A stretch of 64,000 nt of DNA from Pedobacter ginsenosidimutans. GTDB taxonomy: Bacteria > Bacteroidota > Bacteroidia > Sphingobacteriales > Sphingobacteriaceae. Both the position numbers and the translations under genes were made by a program. The stretch is from positions 310,001 through 374,000 of the forward strand of contig NZ_LMZQ01000001.1 in NCBI RefSeq assembly GCF_001442625.1. The letters are read 5' to 3'. The notes below the pieces were generated by a model. It did no database searches. It had not been told where the DNA came from and was given only the letters and a program-made list of their open reading frames with translations. This document shows positions 34,301 through 42,402 of the stretch, one piece after another (positions within the stretch are counted from its first letter, which is position 1; each line of letters opens with the position of its first letter).

Positions 34301-34659
34301 CTCTGATTAACTACTGCAAACCGCTTTATCCGCACAGAAAGTTCGTTAGGACTAAAGGGCTTCGTTAAGTAATCGTCTGCACCTAAACGAAAAGCTTCAA
34401 GTACGATATCCTCCTGTCCCATTCCAGAAAGGATGATGATGGGTGTTTGGCTATTTTCTTTTACCGCAGCTACGATTTCCAGGCCCGAAAGGTAAGGCAT
34501 CATCACATCGGAAATAATCAGGTCAGGTTGGTATTCCTCTATTTTCTGCAACGCGTCTCGCCCGTCACGCGCCAGGATCACCTCATGGCCGTCTTTTTTT
34601 AAACGGAATTCGACTGTTCTGAGCATTAACTCATCGTCTTCAGCAATTAATACCCTCAT
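34297..34659 (-). CDS. Single-domain response regulator (CheY-like)
   Basis: 120 residues, entirely a receiver domain: acidic pocket EDDE (residues 7-10), phospho-acceptor Asp51 in IISDVMMP, Thr/Ser in IILSGMG and Lys in LTKPFSPNEL. No DNA-binding domain. It is first of the operon with HEAT, GT2 and LtaS-like genes and overlaps the HEAT gene. It likely controls the synthase by protein contact, with the GAF kinase at 26140 as a possible phosphodonor. Confidence 0.9.
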   Translation of the reverse strand: MRVLIAEDDELMLRTVEFRLKKDGHEVILARDGRDALQKIEEYQPDLIISDVMMPYLSGLEIVAAVKENSQTPIIILSGMGQEDIVLEAFRLGADDYLTKPFSPNELSVRIKRFAVVNQR

Positions 34660-34684
34660 ATTTAAAGTTATTGGATGTCTCTTG

Positions 34685-34692
34685 CAAAGTTA
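34685..34692 (-). promoter_or_regulatory. -7 promoter box (TAACTTTG) of the response regulator-HEAT-GT2 operon
   Basis: An exact TAnnTTTG box on the minus strand, with its upstream edge 33 bp before the ATG at 34659. A TTGT word about 21 bp further upstream (around 34713-34716) could serve as the -33 element. Confidence 0.55.
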
Positions 34693-34908
34693 ATACATTT
34701 CAATCGATAATTAAACAATGCGAACGCAATCCGTAATCGTTATCAAAGAAATATACAATGTCCAAACACCTGATAAACAGTACTGAATTGAGCATTTGAA
34801 AGCAGAAAGTGCGTGCAAACCACTTTCCATGCAACAGGCGAAAGTTCATAATTTTAGAGAAAGGAACCCCCGCACTTTTAGCGCACAACTACAAGTTTTA
34901 AACTACAA

Positions 34909-35061
34909 CTAAAAAGCATAAAGGTTGATGGAGGAGGTTTCAAGCTTTATGCGAATTCTCCACAAGTAACCCTTCTTTCCTGAAATCATTTTTTGGGAGG
35001 TATGGTAAAGCATAACTGCCGCTCCATAAAATGAAATTAAGCCCAAACCAATAAATGGCAT
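34909..35061 (-). CDS. Possible small membrane protein ORF within repeat copy 2
   Basis: A 50-residue frame starting at the ATG at 35061: MPFIGLGLISFYGAAVMLYH, then TSQKMISGKKGYLWRIRIKL, then ETSSINLYAF. Residues ~3-20 could span a membrane. The homologous repeat at 25807-25958 has frameshifts, so this is either a decaying duplicated gene or a fortuitous frame in a dispersed repeat. The gap 34660-35101 otherwise contains only the promoter at 34685. Confidence 0.3.
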   Translation of the reverse strand: MPFIGLGLISFYGAAVMLYHTSQKMISGKKGYLWRIRIKLETSSINLYAF

Positions 35062-35084
35062 AAAATTGGCTCCAGGATTTGCAG
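34933..35084. repeat. Dispersed ~150-bp repeat, copy 2
   Basis: Direct-orientation copy of 25807-25958. Shared blocks include AAGCTTTATGCGAATTC, AGTAACCCTTCTTTCCTGAA, ATTAAGCCCAAACCAATAAA and ATTGGCTCCAGGATTTGC. The two copies bracket the probable polysaccharide locus. Confidence 0.75.
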
Positions 35085-35101
35085 CCCCTTAATAAAATTG
35101 A

Positions 35102-37645
35102 ATGTCACACCGTACCTATTTATACAATATCGATACCCCGTCAGTTGCAGAAGATTCAGATAAGATGATGATGGAATGGGGTTACGAAATGCCGCTTATA
35201 CTTCAGCCATTATTAGTAGAAGGAGGCTTCGTTTCAGGCAACAATTACAACAATCATATTGAATTTAATGATTCCGGATTGTTCTATTATGCCAAACCAG
35301 GAATTGAAAACCTGAAACGGTTTTATAAATTTCTTGAAGACCAGCCTGGTCTGATCACAGATATAGAAAAGTTTAAAGATGCCCGCGACAAGCTTTTCAA
35401 TTATCTGGATAAGCTTACAGGCAGTTACTTTCACCTGGACATGTGGGACGTTTTAAATATGGAGGATTCGCCTCACGCCGAACAGGCAAAGCTTTGGCTC
35501 GCGAACATTACCCATAACAATCAGATAATTACCAAAGCGATGGACGCGGGAGATATCAGCCTGCTGAATTATAAAGATCTTAATGATGTCAATCCTGGTT
35601 TTACCTCTTTCCCCGACCTATTGAATTATGAAGGCTATAACTACGGCTGGTCCTGTATCTGGACAGCTGTTGAAGAAGACCTTACGTATGAAATATTTGA
35701 AGAAAATAAACTTTGGGGACTAAAGGATAAGGATAGCCGTATCTTACTAGCCCCCCAGTTTGATGAATTTTATAGCTTTGGACCACAGGACCTGGCGGTG
35801 GTATCAAAAAACGGTAAATACGGATATGTGGATACTGCTGGAAAAATAGCAATTCCATTGATTTGGGAGGATGCTTTCGATTTTGAGTATTCGGGTGTTG
35901 CCGTAGTTACAGCGCAACAAAAATCAGGATTGATCAATTCAAAAGGCGAGCAGATCACCCAGCTTGTTTATGACGAACTGGAAACTATCGGGGATGGGAA
36001 TAGCTTCAATGCAAAAAAAGAATCTCTTTGGGGTGTCATCGATGCCTCAGGCCAGGTGGTTATTGGTTTTGAACATCAGGATATAATTAATGCCGGATAC
36101 GGTTTTTATTACACCAAGGTGAGTGGACAGAAAAATCAAAAGATTTACAATGAGTATTTTAAGTACCTGGGCGAATTTCCAATTGATTCTATAGAAAACC
36201 TCGATAATGGATTGTTAATGATTAAGCCCCATAAAGGTCTTAATTCGGGGCTATTATACAAAAAAGATGGAACCCTGCTGGATAGCGGGTTTGAAAAAAT
36301 AAACAGACAAACAAATTTCAACGACCTGCTGATTATTCGAAAAAACAAGAAACATGGTGCCATCAGCAGAAAAAATGAATGTTATGTACTTCCCTGCCAA
36401 TATGATGCAATTTTGGATATCCGCGCCAGAATTAAGGATGAGATAAGTGATATCGCATTGGTCCATCAGGGGGATAAAAAGGGCATTTATGACGGCAATC
36501 CGAAAAACCCATCATGGTTAATCCCTCTTGATGACTACCAGCAGATCCTGTGGCTTCATGAAACCGTTTTTACGCTGCAAAAAAATCAGTTGTGGTGCAT
36601 TTCCAATGTTGCAAACAATAATATTAGCGGTTTCGAATTTGACCTTGTTGTACAGAAACCCAATGAAGATGGGTTTGCTTACGCATTTAAAGACGATAAC
36701 GTTTATTCCGTAAGCGATACAGCAATTACCGCTACCCCTAAATCAGTTGCACAGGAGCATGCCAGCGAAGATTACGCTTATTATTTTGAACATGAAAGCA
36801 GGAAGAGACTTTTGGCCTATGGAAAAGGGCTAAGCAGAAATGATGAACAGATAACAGACGAACTGGACGCTGCTTACAATCTTTATATCAAGGCTATAGA
36901 AGCTTATAACGTTAAGGATTATGCAAAATCAATATATTATGATACCATTGCATCTGAAAAAGGTCATGCCCTCTCCATGAATAATCTTGCACATATTTAC
37001 TATAACATTGAAGGGTTTATTGATGATGATAAAGCCTTTTATTGGTTCCATGAAAGTGCAATTGCCAATGAAGAGAATGCCATGAACGGACTGGGCATGT
37101 GCTATAAGTATGGAGTTGGTACACCAGTGGATATGGAAAAGGCATTATTCTGGCTAAACAAAGCAGCTGATGCTCAACTGGCAACAGCCAATAACAACCT
37201 TGGCGACATCTATTCCGAAGGTCTATTAGTTCCCTTCAATCCGGATAAGGCGCTTCAATATTATCAAACTGCTGCCGAACTCGGTGAACCTAAAAACAAC
37301 TGGCTGGGCTACCTTTATGATTTAAAAGGTGACCATGAAAAGGCACTGAAGTATTATCAGCTAGGTGCTGAGGAAGGCATTGATATTTCTGCCTACAATC
37401 TTGGCATTTTTCATTTAAATGGACTGGGTACCAGCAAAAATGTGAACAAGGCAATAGAAAACTTTAAGCTTTCACTAGATCGCGGATATCATCAGGCAAA
37501 TATAGATCTTGCCTTGATTTATAGAAATGAAACAGGCTTTAAGGATGAGCAAAAGGTACAACAGCATCTTGATGCGGCCAAAACAGCAGGTTTGGAAATA
37601 CCCGAAGACTTACTAATCAAAAAGAAAGGCTGGTTTAATTTTTAA
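35102..37645 (+). CDS. WG-repeat and Sel1-repeat protein
   Basis: 847 residues, no signal peptide. An N-terminal domain (~1-190) of unknown fold begins MSHRTYLYNIDTPS. WG (KWG-type) repeats span ~195-500 (LWGLKDKDSRILLAPQFDEF, YGYVDTAGKIAIPLIWEDAF, LWGVIDASGQVVIGFEHQDI). Sel1/TPR-like repeats span ~600-830 (CYKYGVGTPVDMEKALFWLN, GDIYSEGLLVPFNPDKALQY). Both repeat types mediate protein interactions. Similar proteins are common and mostly uncharacterised in Bacteroidota; some neighbour polymorphic-toxin immunity genes, but there is no toxin here. Single-gene unit. Confidence 0.85.
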   Translation: MSHRTYLYNIDTPSVAEDSDKMMMEWGYEMPLILQPLLVEGGFVSGNNYNNHIEFNDSGLFYYAKPGIENLKRFYKFLEDQPGLITDIEKFKDARDKLFNYLDKLTGSYFHLDMWDVLNMEDSPHAEQAKLWLANITHNNQIITKAMDAGDISLLNYKDLNDVNPGFTSFPDLLNYEGYNYGWSCIWTAVEEDLTYEIFEENKLWGLKDKDSRILLAPQFDEFYSFGPQDLAVVSKNGKYGYVDTAGKIAIPLIWEDAFDFEYSGVAVVTAQQKSGLINSKGEQITQLVYDELETIGDGNSFNAKKESLWGVIDASGQVVIGFEHQDIINAGYGFYYTKVSGQKNQKIYNEYFKYLGEFPIDSIENLDNGLLMIKPHKGLNSGLLYKKDGTLLDSGFEKINRQTNFNDLLIIRKNKKHGAISRKNECYVLPCQYDAILDIRARIKDEISDIALVHQGDKKGIYDGNPKNPSWLIPLDDYQQILWLHETVFTLQKNQLWCISNVANNNISGFEFDLVVQKPNEDGFAYAFKDDNVYSVSDTAITATPKSVAQEHASEDYAYYFEHESRKRLLAYGKGLSRNDEQITDELDAAYNLYIKAIEAYNVKDYAKSIYYDTIASEKGHALSMNNLAHIYYNIEGFIDDDKAFYWFHESAIANEENAMNGLGMCYKYGVGTPVDMEKALFWLNKAADAQLATANNNLGDIYSEGLLVPFNPDKALQYYQTAAELGEPKNNWLGYLYDLKGDHEKALKYYQLGAEEGIDISAYNLGIFHLNGLGTSKNVNKAIENFKLSLDRGYHQANIDLALIYRNETGFKDEQKVQQHLDAAKTAGLEIPEDLLIKKKGWFNF

Positions 37646-37727
37646 GTTGAGAGAGATGCATTGGCCATGTATTTCAACCCTGGTTATCAATTTCGGGATT
37701 TTCGATTCTAAGTTAACTAATACATCA

Positions 37728-38420
37728 TCAACAAATGAGCTTATACCCTACTCCACGCAAACTGATGATCTGTATTTCAGGTTCGCTTTTTAAGAGCTTT
37801 CGCAGATGTGCCATAAACACATCCATACTACGGCCATTATAAAAACTGTCTTCTCCCCATATCTTGATCAGCGCGTCCTCACGTTCCAAAATATTATTGC
37901 GGTTTTTCAGTAATAATTCAAGCAGGATAGCTTCTTTATAAGAAAGTGAATATTCACCTACAGAAGTTTTTAGTTTTTGGGCTACAGGGTCGAGTTCACA
38001 GTTCCTGAACCGGTATTTTCTATCGGTATCGTCTTCCTCGTTGTTCGCAGGGCCAAACCGCTTTAAAAGTGATTCCATCCGCACCAGGAGCTCATCAATA
38101 CTAAAAGGCTTTTTAAGATAGTCGTTTCCGCCGCTTTTAAATCCCATCACCACATCTTCGGTAAGGGCTTTTGCGCTCAAAAAGATGATCGGAATATTGG
38201 GATCTGATTTTCTGATTTCGGCCGCCAGTGTATAACCATCCTTTTGAGGCATCATGATGTCGAGTACACAGATATCAGGCTTTTCAGCTTCAAATTGCGC
38301 CCAGGCAAGCGCTCCATTTAAAGCCAGCTTTACCTCGTAACCACTGCTGGTTAAGCCATCGAGCACAATGCGCGCCAAAAAAGGCTCATCTTCTGCATAT
38401 AAAACCTTAGTTTTCTTCAT
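37728..38420 (-). CDS. OmpR-family response regulator
   Basis: 230 residues. Receiver domain ~1-120 with acidic residues at EDE (10-12), phospho-acceptor Asp54 in VLDIMMPQKDG and LKKPFSIDEL. A winged helix at ~135-230 has LELLLKNRNNILERE, SRSM-type NGRSMDVFMAHLRKLL and ISLRGVGYKL. It overlaps the upstream sensor kinase gene by 14 nt. The likely target is the divergent receptor gene, whose promoter carries four phased TTAAC words. Confidence 0.93.
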   Translation of the reverse strand: MKKTKVLYAEDEPFLARIVLDGLTSSGYEVKLALNGALAWAQFEAEKPDICVLDIMMPQKDGYTLAAEIRKSDPNIPIIFLSAKALTEDVVMGFKSGGNDYLKKPFSIDELLVRMESLLKRFGPANNEEDDTDRKYRFRNCELDPVAQKLKTSVGEYSLSYKEAILLELLLKNRNNILEREDALIKIWGEDSFYNGRSMDVFMAHLRKLLKSEPEIQIISLRGVGYKLIC

Positions 38421-39861
38421 ATAATGGCAAAATGATCATAAAATTACTTCCTTTCCCTATTTTGCTCTGCAGCGCAACACGCCCGCCGTGGAGTTCTACC
38501 ACCTGTTTTACATAATGAAGCCCCAAGCCTGATCCTTTCACATTGTGGATATTATCCTGGCTAAAAATCCTGAAAAAGCGCTCGAAAACCTGTTGCTGAT
38601 AAATTTCTTTAATCCCCGGACCATTATCCTTAAAGCTGATGGTTAACTCACCATCGGCAATGCTGCAGGAGACCTCAATTTTGGAATGCGCCGGCGAATA
38701 TTTCAATGCATTATCAATCAGGTTATAACATACGTTAGCAATGTGCATCGCATCACCTTTGATAAAATAGGGTTCATCAGAAGGCACAAGTATAAGCTGC
38801 GAATTCTTCTCGCGTACCTGAATATCCATAGAAAAAATCACCTGTTTGAGTACGGATTGAATATCGAAGAGGGTAAACTGCAAATTTGTTTTTCCAAGGT
38901 CCATTTGTTCCTGCTTAAGCACCTTTTCTATCATCGCTTGTAAACGCTGTAATTCGTGACGGCTTATATTAATGTAATTCTGCAACTTTTCGGGCTCATC
39001 AATCAAATGATATTTACTGATCGATTCAAGGGCTACAGCAATCGTCGAAATTGGCGTTTGGAGTTCATGCGTCATATTACTGGTAAAGCTCATTCTCGCC
39101 TGGGCGTAAAGCTGTTGGTTTTTCATCAGCCTGATGAGCAGGTAGAACGCCGCTGCTGTAAGCGCCAGCATCAGGAACGACGAAATGAGGTAATACCTCA
39201 TCTGATAAATAATCAACCAGGTAATACTTGGCACCACCAGCTGATACTGGTTCTGAAACTTAAGGTTATAGGTATATTTCCCACTGACGAAAGCAGATGC
39301 ATCTTTAGAAACTGCTTTCCCTTTCACTAACTTCCCACTGGAATAGTCGTAAAGGACATAATTCCTATCGATAGCCACACCCAGGCCATAGAGCCGATGG
39401 TTCACCAAACTATCCATCACCTTCAGGTCCCGCTGATCTTCCAGCGAAACTTCCCGTTGCGATTTACCATCGGTAATAGCTGTTGATTTCTGATAGATTT
39501 GCTTCTTAGGATTGTTCGGGAACGACATTTTCATTTCTACCACCGAACTATCATTGGTAATTCCATAATGGAACCGGCTCCGCAGGTTATCCACTTTTAA
39601 ATCATCAAAAGCGTGCCTGAGCACCAGCCATTCTGGTGAGAGGAAAAACTGCTGAAAACGGATGCTTTTTTCGTGCCCCTTCACGATGCTCTGATAGCTT
39701 ATCTGCCTCGAAGCATCGCTAACAATAGATTCGAGTACTGTAGTAACAGATTTCTTTTGCGCCAGATACAACTGTCGTATCCATGCACATTGCAGGCACA
39801 GGCTAATGATCAGTGTAATAATCGCCAGCGGAAAAACATATCTGGAGCTAAGCCATTTCAT
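38407..39861 (-). CDS. Membrane sensor histidine kinase
   Basis: 484 residues. Membrane helices at ~10-30 and ~225-245 enclose a ~190-residue periplasmic sensor region. The kinase core has MTHELQTPISTIAVALESIS (phospho-His, ~270), NLIDNALKYSP, DNGPGI and GSGLGLHYVKQVVELHGG. It is 14-nt overlapped with the OmpR-type regulator and transcribed divergently from the barrel receptor at 39971, 109 bp apart. It probably senses an envelope signal tied to that receptor. Confidence 0.92.
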   Translation of the reverse strand: MKWLSSRYVFPLAIITLIISLCLQCAWIRQLYLAQKKSVTTVLESIVSDASRQISYQSIVKGHEKSIRFQQFFLSPEWLVLRHAFDDLKVDNLRSRFHYGITNDSSVVEMKMSFPNNPKKQIYQKSTAITDGKSQREVSLEDQRDLKVMDSLVNHRLYGLGVAIDRNYVLYDYSSGKLVKGKAVSKDASAFVSGKYTYNLKFQNQYQLVVPSITWLIIYQMRYYLISSFLMLALTAAAFYLLIRLMKNQQLYAQARMSFTSNMTHELQTPISTIAVALESISKYHLIDEPEKLQNYINISRHELQRLQAMIEKVLKQEQMDLGKTNLQFTLFDIQSVLKQVIFSMDIQVREKNSQLILVPSDEPYFIKGDAMHIANVCYNLIDNALKYSPAHSKIEVSCSIADGELTISFKDNGPGIKEIYQQQVFERFFRIFSQDNIHNVKGSGLGLHYVKQVVELHGGRVALQSKIGKGSNFMIILPLYEEN

Positions 39862-39911
39862 TTCCCTAAATTGAACAATTCATTTTATCAATGGAAGTCT
39901 GGGCCGAAGAT

Positions 39912-39946
39912 TTAACCATATTTAACCGAGATTAACTTTGCTTAAC
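39912..39946. promoter_or_regulatory. Four TTAAC words at exact 10-bp spacing (probable OmpR-type operator)
   Basis: TTAAC occurs at 39912, 39922, 39932 and 39942, one helical turn apart, the arrangement bound by tandem OmpR-family dimers. The array overlaps the -7 box at 39933 and lies between the divergent kinase/regulator operon and the barrel receptor. Confidence 0.65.
39933..39940 (+). promoter_or_regulatory. -7 promoter box (TAACTTTG) for the barrel receptor
   Basis: An exact TAnnTTTG box 30 bp upstream of the ATG at 39971. A second exact match (TAGTTTTG, 39959-39966) is too close to the start codon to be the main promoter. Confidence 0.5.
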
Positions 39947-39970
39947 ATGAAAAGCATTTAGTTTTGAAAC

Positions 39971-42355
39971 ATGAAAAAGTTAACCCTACTCCTTCTTTTA
40001 TGCTTCCCCCTGATCACTTTAGCGCAATTACGTAAAGGTTTGGTATCCAGCAAAACCGGTGAACCAATTGATGGGGCAACCATCAGCTTGCGCCATGGAG
40101 ACTCGACCCTAGCCATCCAAACTTCAAAAAACGGGCTGTTCAGTTTCCCGCAGCCTTTTAAAGGCAGTTACATTTTAAAGGCTAATGCAGTTGGATATAA
40201 AAATACGGTTCAAACATTAAATCTTCCGATGGATTCAGTCGTTATAGAGATGATCAGTGACGATAAAACCCTGGAGCAGGTAACGGTATCTGCTTCAAAA
40301 CCACTTATTGTGAGAAAAATCGACAGGGTGATATTCAATGTCGAAAATAGCATCATAGCAAGTGGTGCAACGGTTTGGGATGCATTGGGCAAAGCACCAG
40401 GCGTACAGACACGTTTTGACGGTGGGGTAACGGCGAACAATAAAGGTGTGGTAATATACATGGATGATAAACCCATCAGGTTATCGGGAGAAGATCTGGC
40501 TGCATATCTGCGGAGCCTTCCTTCGGATAATATTGCTAAAATAGAAATTATTGCCAATCCAACGGCCAGATATGATGCCCAGGGCGGTGCAGTAATCAAT
40601 ATTATTTCTAAAAAACCAAAAGGCGATGGCTTTAACGTGGTGCTTTCCGGCGGTTATACCCAATCAACCTATAGCAGCTATAACCCAAGTATGGTATTCA
40701 ATTATCGGAAAGACAAATTGAATGTATATGGCAGTTATGGCTATAGCAGACGTAAAAAGGACCATACAGAAAGTGAGTACATCATTTTCGATTCGCCAGG
40801 AAACTATTCGGATTGGCGTAATGATAAATCGGGAACACGTTCCGGGAACGCCAATAGTTATAAAATCGGCGCAGACTACAACCTGACCAACAAACAGGTA
40901 ATCGGTATTTTAGTAAACGGCTACAATGGTGCGAACAGCAGACCGAATAGTACATTAACTACTATTGTTAACAACCACGCGGCACTACCAGATTCTATTC
41001 TTCATACCCAGAACGTTTCTAATGGAAAAGCCTATCAATATAGTTTCAACCTCAACTACAAAATCAAATTAGATACCAACGGCCGGAATATTAATGTGGA
41101 TTTAGATTATGTTCCTTACCAGAACAAAAATAGCCAGCAGGTAGATACTTATGGCACATTGGGTAATGGCAATCTGCTTCCTGACAATTACCATATCTTT
41201 ACCCCATCTAACCAGAATATCGATATCTATTCGGGAAAGCTGGATTATACAGATAAGTTCTGGAAGAAATGGACGTTTGAATCAGGTGTAAAATATAGCA
41301 GTATCCGCACACGCAACAGTTTTGATTTTTATAATAATCCGACAACCGGTCCGGAATTGGTACCTAACCGCAGCGACCGCTTTGAATATGCAGAAAACAT
41401 ATCGGCTATTTATGCCAGTATTAGCGGAGATGCTGGCAAATGGAGCTTTGAGGGCGGTTTACGGGGTGAATATACCCGAACAAATGGAAAATCGCTAGTA
41501 TTAAACACCAATAACCAGAACAACTATTTTAAGCTTTTCCCAACGCTTTTTGTGGCGTATAAAATGAATAAAGACAACGAAATAAACCTCGTTTATAATT
41601 CAAGGATCAACAGACCTGAATACTGGAGGTTAAATCCTTTTAAATCTTATACCAGCCCTTACACTTACCTGGAAGGAAACCCTGCATTACAACCTGCTTT
41701 TATTTACAATGGCGAACTGGGCTATACCTATAAACAGCAATACAACATTTCATTTTATCTACGGCGGGTAGTTGATTATTTTAGTAATATCTCGGTACAG
41801 GATAACACCTCAAAACTCTTTTATGATACCCAAAGAAACCTCGATTTAAGTCAGGAAATGGGCTTCTCGGCTTCCTTTCCCATTAAGCCAGCTTCATGGT
41901 GGGAAATCAACAATTATGCACAGGGCTCCTACCGCCAGGAAAAGTCGGGATATTTACAGGCCCGTTATGATTATCATGTTTGGGGTATTTACCTAAGCAC
42001 TAATCATGCTTTTACATTGAACAAAACACAGGGGTTGAAAGCAGAAATCAGTGCATGGTATTCTTCTCCTACCATACAGGGCATTTATAAACTTGCGCAG
42101 CTTTATGATGTGAGTGCAGGTGTGAGCAAGGGTTTGTTTAAGGGCAAAGGCACTTTAAGGCTGGCTGTAAACGATATGTTTTATGGAAATGCCTATCGTA
42201 TTGATGTTGATTACGAAAATCAACATAATGGTTTTTATGAGAAAAATGATACACGCAGTGCTACTTTAAGCTTCTCGTACCGGTTGGGCGGTAATCCAAC
42301 AGCTGCCAGGAAAAGAACTTCGGCCAGTGAGGAGGAAAAGAAACGCACGCAGTAA
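39971..42355 (+). CDS. TonB-receptor-like outer-membrane beta-barrel protein (OMP_b-brl_3 type)
   Basis: 794 residues. The signal peptide ends at ~19 (ITLAQ). A carboxypeptidase-regulatory-like domain occupies ~20-90 (KTGEPIDGATISLRHGDSTL). A TonB-plug-like region spans ~100-220 (VWDALGKAPGVQTRFDGGVT, PTARYDAQGGAVINIISKKP), followed by a long barrel with NLVYNSRINRPEYWRLNPF. It resembles the outer membrane beta-barrel family linked to two-component systems in Bacteroidota. The C-terminus is a charged tail (RKRTSASEEEKKRTQ) and not the usual terminal aromatic. Ligand unknown; regulated by the adjacent kinase/regulator pair by inference. Confidence 0.9.
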   Translation: MKKLTLLLLLCFPLITLAQLRKGLVSSKTGEPIDGATISLRHGDSTLAIQTSKNGLFSFPQPFKGSYILKANAVGYKNTVQTLNLPMDSVVIEMISDDKTLEQVTVSASKPLIVRKIDRVIFNVENSIIASGATVWDALGKAPGVQTRFDGGVTANNKGVVIYMDDKPIRLSGEDLAAYLRSLPSDNIAKIEIIANPTARYDAQGGAVINIISKKPKGDGFNVVLSGGYTQSTYSSYNPSMVFNYRKDKLNVYGSYGYSRRKKDHTESEYIIFDSPGNYSDWRNDKSGTRSGNANSYKIGADYNLTNKQVIGILVNGYNGANSRPNSTLTTIVNNHAALPDSILHTQNVSNGKAYQYSFNLNYKIKLDTNGRNINVDLDYVPYQNKNSQQVDTYGTLGNGNLLPDNYHIFTPSNQNIDIYSGKLDYTDKFWKKWTFESGVKYSSIRTRNSFDFYNNPTTGPELVPNRSDRFEYAENISAIYASISGDAGKWSFEGGLRGEYTRTNGKSLVLNTNNQNNYFKLFPTLFVAYKMNKDNEINLVYNSRINRPEYWRLNPFKSYTSPYTYLEGNPALQPAFIYNGELGYTYKQQYNISFYLRRVVDYFSNISVQDNTSKLFYDTQRNLDLSQEMGFSASFPIKPASWWEINNYAQGSYRQEKSGYLQARYDYHVWGIYLSTNHAFTLNKTQGLKAEISAWYSSPTIQGIYKLAQLYDVSAGVSKGLFKGKGTLRLAVNDMFYGNAYRIDVDYENQHNGFYEKNDTRSATLSFSYRLGGNPTAARKRTSASEEEKKRTQ

Positions 42356-42402
42356 CTGGTAATAATCACCCTGCAGCCAAATCCGCTTTAAATCTCCTTT
42401 AA

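Noticed and set aside
34700..34888. Minus-strand 62-codon frame upstream of the response regulator
   Set aside because: It has no domain and contains the promoter region of the regulator operon.
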